Source: Perkinsus olseni | Taxonomy: Eukaryota; Perkinsozoa; Perkinsida; Perkinsidae | Direction: 5' to 3' | Length of the DNA stretch: 34,626 nucleotides | Assembly (NCBI GenBank): GCA_013115135.1 | Contig: JABANP010000540.1 | Coordinates: 1-34,626, forward strand | Shown: piece after piece, positions 17,730 to 28,247 of the stretch | How the letters are laid out: each line of letters starts with the position of its first letter | How positions within the stretch are numbered: position 1 is the first letter of the stretch | Made by a program: the position numbers and the translations under genes | Notes under the pieces: model-generated | Database searches by the model: none | Seen by the model: the letters and a program-made list of their open reading frames with translations, nothing else | What the model was told of the DNA's origin: nothing

Positions 17730-20700
17730 AACAATCGGGTGCGGTGGGCCCAATGCCGAGACGCTCAATCGGTGTTGCGGAAGCGAAAGGCACTGAAAGA
17801 TGGAACACCATCGCCAAATCGAATTCACCTCTGCCAAATTCTTCAAAGAAGACACACTATTCTCCGGGTTTCCGCAGTCACAGCAATACAGCCTCCCTGA
17901 GCGTCGGCTGCCACGCAAAGGAGACCCACTCAACAGTCCACATCAGCTCCGATGCTGTCGTAATCTGCCGTATGAAACTGACAAGTCCGGGGCGTGAGGA
18001 TGAAGGGTCGGTCTCAGGCAGCCCTACCTCCCTGGCTGAGTGAAGATTTGGATTCTTCCATTGTCTTTGTCCGACACAATCACCGAGGCTGCCGTCAAGA
18101 GTGGGTGCCGGTGCCTTCGGGGTAGAGGGGCGGCCCGGCTCGGAGCCTTTGCTGCACCAAAGCGAAGAAATCTCCCTCGATGGGGATGAGACCGCAGGGC
18201 CTTGCGATTTAAAAAAAGAGCGGTTCTTTCTCAGAAAGGTGAAGAGATGTTTCGTCGAAATTTTGTCGATTTCCGTCGGGTTCCGCCCATCTCTACGATC
18301 AGCTAATAGAGATCTCGCAGGACTCTCCACACGGACGGTCGTCGTGTCAGCTCAGAGAAGACAGACCAGGCCCGCTTGTTTTTCCGTAACACAGCTTTCT
18401 TGAGCGCACTGAACTATCCGAGGTCGGTAGAAAACACTAAGATGCTGCAAAAGCGGGAAGTAACACCAGGGCAGTTGTTCACCTGCACTCTGTGGTTTGC
18501 ATGAGTCTGTAATAAAGGGAGGTTCTGCGTGGCCTGGGCAGACATGGACTCCGAAGGGGCCGTAAAACTCCGTCACTACGACCCGAAGGTGCCACAACAA
18601 TGCAAAGATTTACCATCTCTGTCGAATATCTGAACTCGGTCGTTTGCCGTATCTAAAAACAAGATACTTTCGCACAGCGAAGATTCTAAAGGTCCCTCCG
18701 GTATTTCACGTTGGAGCGAATGGACACCTAATTGACTCCTCGGCGACGATGAGTCAACTTCCGTCCAGAATCGACACCAGTGCCGCTGGGGTCGCAAACG
18801 TTCTCCTTCGGCGTCGCCACGCTGACCTTCGATCGTGTAAACCAACTCGAGGGGTATCGGAGTATCGAACCGCCTTTGGACCTGATGGGTCCGCGTATGG
18901 GGAGAACGTGAAGCACCTCCGAGACGACCGCTCTACCGCCATCCATTCTCCTCATCAACAATGCGCGTTTCTGCGTAAAAGACCAATTCAATTCAATCAC
19001 AACAGTAAAAGGTCGGACTGGTGAGCCAGCCTGCATCTGACGCGGTACCCGGATGGTTGGCTGTCCAGATCTGAACATCCGTCCGGAGCGTTACAGACAC
19101 TATAGGGCGACCGGAACTGACCCTAGACCGGACCCTCCAGCAGCGTCACCTGAAAGAAAATAGGGAGGGGCCGACTGGATGGAGCTCTGCGTACCGATTT
19201 GACCCGTTAGACTGCCGATGCCATGTCTTATTTATCTCCTCGTCGCTTTTGAGATGCAGTCCGCCGAAGCCTCGAACGCTGTGGTGGTTGGTGGTGGCGG
19301 CACTGGGTGTTGCTCCCAATGGCGGCTCTGAGAGGCGTATCTTTGATCGAGGTTGATGCTCGGAAGATACGAACAATATGATATGATGATAGCAAGCTGC
19401 GAAATCCAGGAGCGACCGGAAAATTCCGAAAACAGAAAAATCGGTTCGAAATTATTACAGAAACCTGACGAGCGTAGAAAACAGCACGAACTTGTCCATC
19501 TCTGCATACAGGCTTTCATGAACAGTCAAACTGGACACCGGTCACTGGACGATTTAACTCTTTGATTGAGAGTTTCGACCAATTCTTAATCACCGTCAAA
19601 GAGGAAGCCGCGAGCGTACATTACGATGGTTTGAAAAAAGGCAGTCGAAGGGTGCATCTGAGGGCGTCGGGCTCTTCTGAGACTCCAGGGACGGCCATGG
19701 TCTCCCACGGCACAACAAAACCTGCCAACCAGTCTGCCGCCAAAACGCGTTCAGGAAACTCACCGAAATTAGCAATTCTGACGACCAAGTCTTGAAGCCT
19801 CCAAGGTCCAGGAACTGCTTGAACTCCCTCTCCCGCAGTAGTCGACAAAGTTCCTCTACATACAAAAAAACAACATCGCCCCTACGAAAAACCGAACATC
19901 TATGTCACCAATATCACTAAACTATGGTGACTATCGATCTTTTATGTATCACTATCCTATAAAGCTACGAGGCGTCTCGTAACGCCAGCGTGAGATCGTA
20001 AAAGTATCGAGATCGAACCCCAGCCCGGGACTTTTTCCGTATCTTTCGGGTATCATCTACGACGGCTGTCTCGAGCGGCTTTGCTTGGGTAGAAATGAAA
20101 AAGGGATGCGAGCGATTTCGTATTTGATGATAGAATACACGAAACCTCGATTGTTCGCCTGCTATGCGTCGCGAGTTGTGTCGACAGTTATTGGGATACC
20201 GAAATACTGAGGACTTTTCCCATAACGAGTCATACCGAAAATTCAGGGGAAATTTCTCAGGTGACAGTTGGGAATATGGTGAGCACCTACCTCCCCTCCT
20301 GGTCATGTCCGCGACCTCAACCTTCCGATTTTTTTATCAAGTTATGAGCGATCACAGCTTCTCTCGGCTGCAACCTGGCCGCTTTTCGGTCGCTGCTGCA
20401 CTCAGGAGGCATCGAGCCTCGCTCACTCGGGCCAATTCCGCCCTCACTGAGGCAATGTCACTCCGAACTTGCTCATCTTGCAATCTTAGCAATTTCCTCA
20501 ACGCTTTGAACCTCTCCCCAACTGCAGGTGAGAATGTCTTTCTCAAGTTCAGTTAGCCGAGCATCCTGATCTTCGTATAATTCATCCGCAAGCTTCAAGA
20601 TTTCCTCCGAGTTCTCCCGGCCTCGCTCAAGCTCACGGTCGGCGGCCCTCCCGTCCCGAGCTCGGTCATGCGGCTTTGTAATTTCGCGGCGAGTGACGGT

Positions 20701-21163
20701 GTGATCGGGCGACAGCTATGACCATCATGAAGGGAGTCGATACAGCAGGTCCCTATAGCGACATCACAGGTCTTGCAGAACCAGACCTCGTTGTCAAGAT
20801 CAAAGGCTCGGTCACAGGTCGAGCAAGTTGGAATCTTCCACAGCGCAAGAAGCTGGTGTGACGATGTCTGACGAGCTCGGCGATGCTGCCTAGCACATTC
20901 ATTGCACAACGCCAGATGACCATCCTCGCAGGTCTGATCCGAGCATTCGTATACTCCAGGACAGCCGGCAAGGCAGACTCCGCAGGGCCTCGAGGCCGAC
21001 ACATACGGTGATGAGTTGCCCGCTGGGGAGTCGGGGCACCGAGGACACCTCATATCTTTCACAGCGCAAGGTTGACATATTCTATGACAGCAAGGTAAGA
21101 TATGCATGATATCGGCGCAGTTTCCCGCAGCTTATACAGGGGGATCGTTGAGTGGTCGGCCAT
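17730..21163 (-). pseudogene. TRIM/NHL-type zinc-finger gene, frame broken in places
   Basis: The minus strand encodes, in TRIM order, RING, two B-box-like fingers, coiled coil and NHL repeats, as in ubiquitin ligases with a C-terminal beta-propeller. ATG at 21163 begins MADHST. RING pieces are CISCGKLRRY and MHILPCCHRICQPC with RCPRCPD. The fingers (20690-21000) show CGVCLAGC, CNEC, CSTC and CKTCDVAIGTCC. The coil (20400-20650) includes SEEILKLADELYEDQDA and ALRKLLRLQDEQV. NHL repeats are seen at 18400-18850 (ILFLDTANDRVQIFDRDG, FYGPFGVHVCPG, NHRVQV) and 17800-17950 (EEFGRGEFDLAM). Each domain is recognisable, but joining them needs frame changes, for example in the RING near 21120 and 21148, in the coil near 20668 and 20528, and in the NHL part. 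Domain order supports one gene; its C-terminal end and introns are unresolved. Confidence 0.6.
20006..20040 (-). repeat. Possible tRNA-like B box in the TRIM/NHL gene
   Basis: The minus strand reads CCCGGGCTGGGGTTCGATCT. Only the T-arm region can be recognised, so this is the weakest of the set. Confidence 0.3.
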
Positions 21164-22457
21164 GGTAAAGAACGATGCAAAAACATCGCAGCGTGAAGAG
21201 CCACGGAACCGCCGGCAGTAACGAAATAACGAATGATAAAATTGAAAAATCTTTGACCTTCGCTCCGCTCACAAAGAGCTTGGGACACCAGCTGGGACGA
21301 GATTCCAAATCGACACAAAATTTTTTCACGGCAGCTTTGAAGCTTTTTCATCTCCTTCTGGCCCGAGAAAAAAATGATTCGCGCCTTTCACCTGCACGGA
21401 AAAGTAATCACGCAAAGATGCGCACCGTAGAGACCCGGCGAAGATACTGAAATGCTCAGCGGTGCTGTAGAGCCCGGAGAGCTGTCAGCAGCTGGACACC
21501 TCCGGGACTCCAGACCCGACTCACCGTGATTCGATCGACCGAGCACTCCGGACCCGAATGCCTTTTTGCAAATTGTTCGACATCTCGCATGGAACGAGAA
21601 CATCAGCCGTACCATGGACCTGGCAGGCAAGTGCCGCAGCGTCATAGGGGTCCGCTCGTCGATGGGGAAAAAAATATAATTTGCCAAACCGCGAAAGGTT
21701 TAGAGCTAGCATAGCACTCAATAAAGGTTGAGGTTTGTCGAACAAACTCTGAGATGAAAGAATCGTGGAGGTTCACCAATCTATGTTTATGGCACATCAC
21801 AAGTACAGTACCCCCAGCAAGTTATCGAGGCACAGTTCTGAACTGACAGTTTCAGTTTGAATAACGTCAAATACTGCTCCGCGGACCACCGGGTCAAATG
21901 CCTTCTAGATCCACCACTAGATCTGAATGTACTTGCAGCAGTGAGAATTCTGACATTTCAGATAGGAAAGTTCCTTCTCTATCTAGCAGCGAAATTGCTC
22001 ACAAGGCCCTTAAACTCATCATTCTCAACTTGATAAATTATCAGATATGCCTCATTCTCAGCAAGTTCCTCGTCTTCTGAGCACCTTCCAGGCTCAAACG
22101 AAGAGACAGGTCAAACAGGAATCCAGCTTTCCGCAGAAGCTTCCAAGGAATAGCAGGATAGCATGAGCGTTATGTCTATTGGTGCGTGATGCGATGTGTA
22201 TCTCATCCTGGGCCAGTTGTCGTGGAGGCGTCCTAGAAAGCTTCGGAACATGCGACTATGCTGCAGTGGTTATCGGATGACTGTTATCCCTTAACAATGG
22301 GCATCGGTATATTTCCGGACATATTATTTCACCGCCCAGGGTATCACTCCGAGCCCTCTCTCAGATGACGACCCATCTTGAGACGAAGGCTGCAGGTCCC
22401 TACGAGCAGACGTGCGCGCTTGCTACCCGAAAGACCGCCATACGTTGGCCGTAGGAG
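21164..22457. other. Spacer upstream of the TRIM/NHL gene
   Basis: No gene recognised. GTATCTT occurs at 21443 in the minus orientation, upstream of the minus-strand gene. Confidence 0.4.
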
Positions 22458-22679
22458 CTAAAGGTAAGCCGCGCCTGCGATATCACTGCTGTCTGTGGTG
22501 ACACAGACGGGATTTGCCGCTGGACCCACCGAAGCGAGATGCCTGAGCCGAAGGGCCGCTGCTTCAAGACGGCAATGTTCCCGCAAGACTAGCGTAGCGA
22601 GGAAAGCGCACCGGTCGATCCATATGGGTAGTTCAGTTTTCATGCAAAACTCATCGAGAAGTGAGCTGTGAAAGTTCAC
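22458..22679 (-). mobile_element. Relic of an LTR-retroelement RT/RNase H junction
   Basis: The minus strand reads AAALRLRHLASVGPAANP and then VCVTTDSSDIAGAAYL. The TTDSSD segment matches the first catalytic Asp region of retroelement RNase H, the very part missing from the element at 4224-7201. The frame stops straight after, and I could not follow the element further, so this is a fragment. Similarity is judged by eye. Confidence 0.4.
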
Positions 22680-23173
22680 GGAAACTCCGCGTAGATCCGC
22701 TGAGAATCAGCGGACCTTGAGGGTGCAGCTCGCCGCTGTCGCACTGGTCAGCGACCGCCGACGCGCCAGCTGACGACTGATGGTCCCCAAACGACTCGTG
22801 CTTCTCGAAGAAGTCGACGAAACCCCCTTTCCGCGTGACGCCGCCGCCCTCGCTGAAACGCGATACTCCAACTTGCTGGGCGAGCTAAATCCTAAATCGA
22901 TATGCCTGCTGGAGCGAGAGGGAGCCAAAAAATCGATACTCGTGGCGAATCTCAGTTCCTCCGATTTCAACTCAACAACAGCCTTTACATCACCCGCTAT
23001 TGTTCTCAGTAAATAAAGTCGGATGCAAATATCTGTCAGGTTCAACTTTCCGTACCTCCGCCGCCGGACCCTGTTTCCCCTTAGCGCCGCCGCCCGGTTT
23101 CCGCAGCAGATGAATCGGTCGATCGAAACCTCGGACGTCGCACGTCGCTGTCGCTGACGAGAGAAGCGCCTAC

Positions 23174-26100
23174 CTCGAGACGTATCAATCGAACGCTTCT
23201 TACCAGGGCTGGGCTTTAGCGTGCACTCGAGGACGAAACCAACTTCCTTCTCGAGATAGTCTACAAATTGTGTTGGTCTTAGTTTGATCGAGTTGAAGTT
23301 GGCTCTGAAGCACGAATCGTGCTGCACGATGAATGGAAAAAGGGAAAATCCCGATTACGGACATTTTTGAATGGATGTTGTAAGCGGTTGGACTGGCACT
23401 ACCACCAAAGACGTGGTAAGTGGAAAAGTCTTCCTGTTTGTATGCCGCTGATGCAAAAGAAAATCGCGCGCGCCACAGTGATCGATGCACGACATATAGT
23501 GCATTTCCGATAAGCAAAACAGAATTTTTATCAGTTTCTCGCTATTGATCTACGTATCAATCGATATCGAACACCCGTGGACTCGGTACACTCACACACA
23601 TCATATATCTACTCCACACGCGAAACGGCTGATCGATTGTGAATATCTGGGCGCGCGACGAAGTTTCACTCATTTTTACCATGCAGTTTTGATAAGCAGT
23701 TCCTATCGACGCTCATGGTAAATTTCTCGTTTCATCAATAATCCAAAAACTTGCCTCACCATTTTATGATTAACGAGCCTTTTCCGCGCTCACTACTAAG
23801 GCAGTCCAACATGAACCTCGAACTCAATTTTATGCTACAAACGCTATGTCAACCGCTCAACGAAATAACCCTTACCGTATCTCCTTCGTCAAATTGCGCT
23901 TCTTCCTGTAAGATTTCCAGTCCTGTGGCTCGAAGATGAACAGTCCACCAGGCCTGAGCAGTGAGGTCAAGCATGCAAGATACACACATCAAAGATACGC
24001 ATATTCTAAGCAGGAAGGACGAAACCGTAAGATACTGAAGAGACGTCGAGTTCCGCCCAAAGGCCGCCACTAGAAGAAAACCGTTATTTTTCCTCACAAA
24101 AAATTGCAGAAAAATCTGAACTCTCAAAGCCCGCAGCAGACCTCGGGAGCATCCTCACTTGAGCAAGCCGTAAATCTTCGAGAAAACGTGTTTAACGCCT
24201 TCGTCTCCGTGATGATAGTGAATCCATTTGATGACGGATAACAGGAAGATCACGTCATACCTGAAAAACGAAGGAAACCGTCGAGATGTGAGAGCCAGCT
24301 GCACCCGAACACTACACCTGAAAACCGAATAAATTTTTCCCATCCTTCTTCGAAAATGTTCTTCGGAAATAACTATCCCAAAAAAATCTCCTGAATTTAC
24401 GCTCACCAAAAAAGGGTGAAATTTGCCGCTTTTTCCAGCTTCTATGTAAAAAAAAGACAAAAAATATACCCACCTGTAATTTTTCTGTCCATTTTCCCCA
24501 CAACAGTACCAGGCTACATACAGCCGTATTTCCCCCGGCAGAATTTTCCCGCGCGCCCTTTAATTATCGATCAGCGTGCTTACTTTCCCTTCTCGTGTAT
24601 GCAGGGCGATGGCACCGTAATTGTTGATCCGTCGTTAACATCGATATCGACCGTGTCTCTCGAGACGTCTTCGCTCCGAAACTCGATATTAAACGGAAAT
24701 CGATCGCTAATATGTTCAACTTTTTCTCGTCCACTGAACAGACAGGTACGGCCACTAGCGCGCGCCCAGGTGATCGATTTCCTTCAAAGCTTACAATGGC
24801 TTGACAAAATTCTCAACATGCTGCTCAGCGATAGAGAGGACTTTATTAGTGATGGGAGGCACTCCCGCTCTCCTGGTGAGTGCGATAGGGAAGGTGGGTT
24901 CGAGCGCGGCGGCCCGTCGCCGGCCGATCGATGTTGACTTATGGGCTGATAACGAGGATGTGGGCACCTGAATCGGGAAGGAAAGAATAACTCGGATGCT
25001 CTCGGTATAAAGATATGATAACCGCACTGGACCAGAGAAAAAGCGATCATCATCCTGAGTCCGAGTGTGAAGGGGACCTTGCCCGACGCGGGCTTTGGTG
25101 AGAGTATCTTTTATTTTAGGTACGAGAAAAAGGTCGACATGATAAATCTGGCAGCATAAGATTTCTTCGATATCCGAGCGATGTTCAAATTCATCAGAAT
25201 CGCGGTCGAAAAGCAACCGTGCCGAAAATGCGGAATCTAAGATTCCCCCCAGCCAACTGCGGCACAGCGCCCCACCTCATTCAAGGGGAAACCGTCATGC
25301 TTGTATTTTCGCAGTTGCCGCAGCGCCTGGTCGATGAGAGTATGATCGATATCGACGCCGACCACTCGTCTCGCGCCCAGGATGTACGCCACGTAAAAAG
25401 TAACGAAACCGATGTTGCATCTGAAATGACAAGGGAAAGTTGTGGTCACCATAGGACTGTCGTGATGGGAATTGCGAAAAAGATGGTATCCAAAACTCGA
25501 GAATCATAGGTCGAATCGACCTATGATTCTCAAGTTTTGGATAAGTTTGGAAGTTTGGTCGATCGACCTGGTCGATCAGGCGCGTGACAGCAGATACGTG
25601 GCCGACGTCTGAGGGAGGCGTGAGAAGGGCAGAAGAGTTCAGCTTAGGGAGAGAGATCATAAAATTGCAGAAAAGAGAGTGACGATAATTTTTTCGCAAA
25701 CTTTGAGTGATTTGATACCATTTCCATAGGAAAAATTTCTCTCCGAAAGAGGCAAAATATCAAAAAAAGGAAATTAGTCGAAAATTTTCAATCCGCAAAC
25801 TCCCAAGAACAGTGAGAAAAAATGAAAGTTTCTTGTTACCCAATGTCAAGCACGGTCTTGTCATGGAAGAAGTCAAGCTGATCTCCGCCCAAGTACTGCA
25901 TTAGCGCACTCAAACGGGAATCTACGAACGCCTAAACAACATGAACATTCCTCTTTGTGATGCCACCGAAAAATATCCTACCCGAGTTTCGTGGCGATAG
26001 TTGTAGTATCGATCGTAATTCCCATGCTCGAAAATGGAGCGTTTACTTCGGAATACGGGAGGGGGCAGCAGCGACTGGTCCTGATAATAATGACGACAGT

Positions 26101-26538
26101 AAATGTCGCGATCAGGTTAAAATACGAGCCTGTCAGGACGCAAGGAAACCACTGTGAACAAGAGCCTTTTTTGGTAAACCATATGACGGTCATTCCACAT
26201 CGATTCGGAAACTGAGCAGTGCTCGGGTCGGCAGTGGTGGCTTTGAGGCGTAACAAGTGGTCACTTTCGGAACGCTGAAGGCGTTGATATGCTCTTACCG
26301 GTGGCGAGTCCTCGGCGGCGATCGGAGGGAAGGTGGTCGAAGTTGAGGGAATCATGTGGTCGTTAATCGCCGGGTTGTTTATGAAATCATTGAAGATATT
26401 ATCATCGTAATCGCCCTGGCCCGCTGAGAACTCCATTCTCGGTCTCTTCGATGCGACCCCATCTGAGAATGATAGTTGCGCAAGCCCACATGCGCCCTCA
26501 GGATGCGGTGAAAATGTGGTATCGAGGTGACTGCACAT
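23174..26538 (-). CDS. Bin3/MEPCE-like RNA cap methyltransferase, multi-exon
   Basis: Methyltransferases of this family add a methyl group from SAM to the 5' gamma-phosphate of small RNAs such as 7SK. Exons that join in phase: 25982-26080 (FEHGNYDRYYNYRHETR, the family's GNYxxYYxYR), 25840-25931 (VLDIG), 25276-25420 (CNIGFVTFYVAYILGARRVV, GVDIDHTLIDQA; SAM-binding motifs), 24584-24733 (HISDRFPFNIEF), 24159-24260 (YDVIFLLSVIKWIHYHHGDE), 23876-23953 (PGGLFIFEPQDWKSYRKK) and 23174-23304 (SIKLRPTQFVDYLEKEVGF). One small exon between 24734 and 25275 is needed to fix phase and is unresolved. The N-terminal region (26220-26538) has a basic ASKRPRM patch and is low complexity; ATG at 26538 is tentative. 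The last frame stays open to 22707, but a donor at 23173 is likelier to end this exon. Confidence 0.85.
25487..25543. repeat. Near-perfect 28-bp inverted repeat (hairpin)
   Basis: Arms 25487-25514 and 25516-25543 are separated by a single base (25515), with one mismatch. It lies inside the Bin3-like gene intron 25421-25839. It could be a tiny foldback element, a small-RNA precursor or an assembly palindrome. Confidence 0.85.
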
Positions 26539-26569
26539 GAGAAATCTAATACGAACTAGATCCTGACGG

Positions 26570-27416
26570 TGAGCTCAGTGATTATCGATCCGTTCGGGAC
26601 CTCGACAAATTTCTGCCAAAGAAAATTTCTTTCGGGACGACTCGAAGAAGAAATTGACACTTGCGTCGAAAAAAAACAAATATTTCTCCCTCAAGCTGGC
26701 TGCTGAACGGCTGTTTCGTGAACCTACCATCATCAGCCCGACCTCTCTCTTCTCTCGGGCGCTTTGAAGCCGTGAAGACTGGCGGATGAACGGCATTCGA
26801 CACGACTGGAAGGGCCTCTGGGAGGGTATCAAGACCTACTTAAAAATGCTGACGCATGCCGAAACTCATCCCTCTTGAAACTAGATACAGCGGTGCTTGT
26901 CGGACTAAGTCGGTTTCGGCGTAGGACTCAAAACTCACGCACACGCAGGCTGATAGCTTTCTCACACAAAACGAGATGAAATCTCTCTCGCTGGAAGTAA
27001 CCATTCTGATGAAACTGCAGGGATAAGAGTTTTGGCATGAAGAATGGAAACAGAAAAGTTTCGAGCGGAGAAATTTACCTGTATTTGGCGAGAATATCAG
27101 GCCATCGTCCGTACCAGCGGTGTCTATGACGATGCTGTCGTCTCGGTGGAACTCAGCGTCGTCGCCTGAAAAATGAAGATCATCAAAGAAGGTTGGAAAC
27201 ACCAGTGGGAGTCCTTCCGTTGATCATTTTTGCGAGAGGGCAGCGCTTCATGAGAATATGAGAGCAAAGATCACAACCCGAGCGGTGGAGAAAGCGACCC
27301 TTACCGTCATGAGCATGCATGTCGGAAGATACCTCCTCCGCCGGAACAACGACAGTGATGGTATCATCATGACCAGCAGCGTCCATCAGGCTCGCACTCG
27401 TCGAATTTTCGGCCAT
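26570..27416 (-). CDS. Acidic N-terminal exons, perhaps part of the Bin3-like gene
   Basis: ATG at 27416 opens MAENSTSASLMDAAGHDD, an acidic exon that ends at a GTAAGG donor. An in-phase exon follows with AEFHRDDSIVIDTAGTDDG, ending at GTAAAT near 27080, and then an exon near 26830-26580 with VHPPVFTASKRPREERGRAD and a GTAGGT donor. No known domain is visible. The basic ASKRPRE patch resembles the ASKRPRM patch in the next exon downstream, and no stop or promoter-like gap separates them, so this may be the true 5' end of the methyltransferase gene. The alternative is a separate small nuclear protein. Confidence 0.45.
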
Positions 27417-27479
27417 CCAGGAGATGGTGAAATTCTGGTATGCCGCAAGCGTCAAGATTTTAATAATATCATCCCGCAA

Positions 27480-28247
27480 GAACAGTTCCCAAGGAAGGAT
27501 CCGCGGACCCTTTTTCCTTCAAGAGAACTCTCGCGAATGGAAAAATCGTCTCGAAGAAAATCGCGGAAAATTGCAACTTCGACAAGGCTCCGGGTCCATG
27601 TTGAGATCGAGCCCCTATTGATGAGACGAAATTTCGATTTGGACTGCACCCGCCCGGAGCGGGCCCCTCACGGACAAGTTGGAGAACTGAAATGCCGTCC
27701 TTTTTTTCGGGAGGCTGTCTTTAACGAAAACATCGTCTATGCCTCGGAAAAATTGTTTTTTTCGACTCTGACTGGATTGCCGCGCTTAAACGAGCGTACT
27801 AGTGATTTTTTGGGGGGCCCCATAGAAGCACCATCGAATTCTCTTTCCAAACCCTCGGCGATGGACGAGAGTGGAAGTAATAATTGAGAACGAGTCGATG
27901 ATGACGATAACCGTGATTGGGCCAATCTCCCCCCCCCGCCGAGGGAAATTCCCGACTAGTTCGCTCTTGAACGAAACCCGTTATTCTGGATGATGGAAAT
28001 GAAACAGAATAGTAATGAGAAAGAAGACGGACGTGATGTTATCAACTTTACAATATAATAACAGAAAAAGATACGCTAATAAAGCGGCGCGCGGTCATTA
28101 TCAACAAAAGGGCAGCGGCTGGTGTCCCGCTCGAAGTATCTAAGGTTGAAGCATGACCTACACCGAATTTTCCAAGATACGTGAAAAGAGATTTTCACTG
28201 GTTCAAGAGAACCACACCCACCTTCTCAGTGCTCACGACTCGTCAAG
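27480..28247. other. Spacer between two minus-strand genes
   Basis: The long plus-strand open frame here (27258-27887) has no protein-like features and overlaps minus-strand exons. Motif copies lie at 28068-28076 (AAGATACGC) and at 28136 (the GTATCTWAGGTTGAAGC variant). Confidence 0.4.

Noticed and set aside
22707..23173. Extension of the Bin3-like last exon to a stop at 22707
   Set aside because: The frame is open but Arg/Ser-rich and unlike the family, and a donor follows at 23173; kept only as an alternative.
27258..27887. 209-codon plus-strand frame
   Set aside because: It overlaps in-phase minus-strand exons and has no protein-like motifs.
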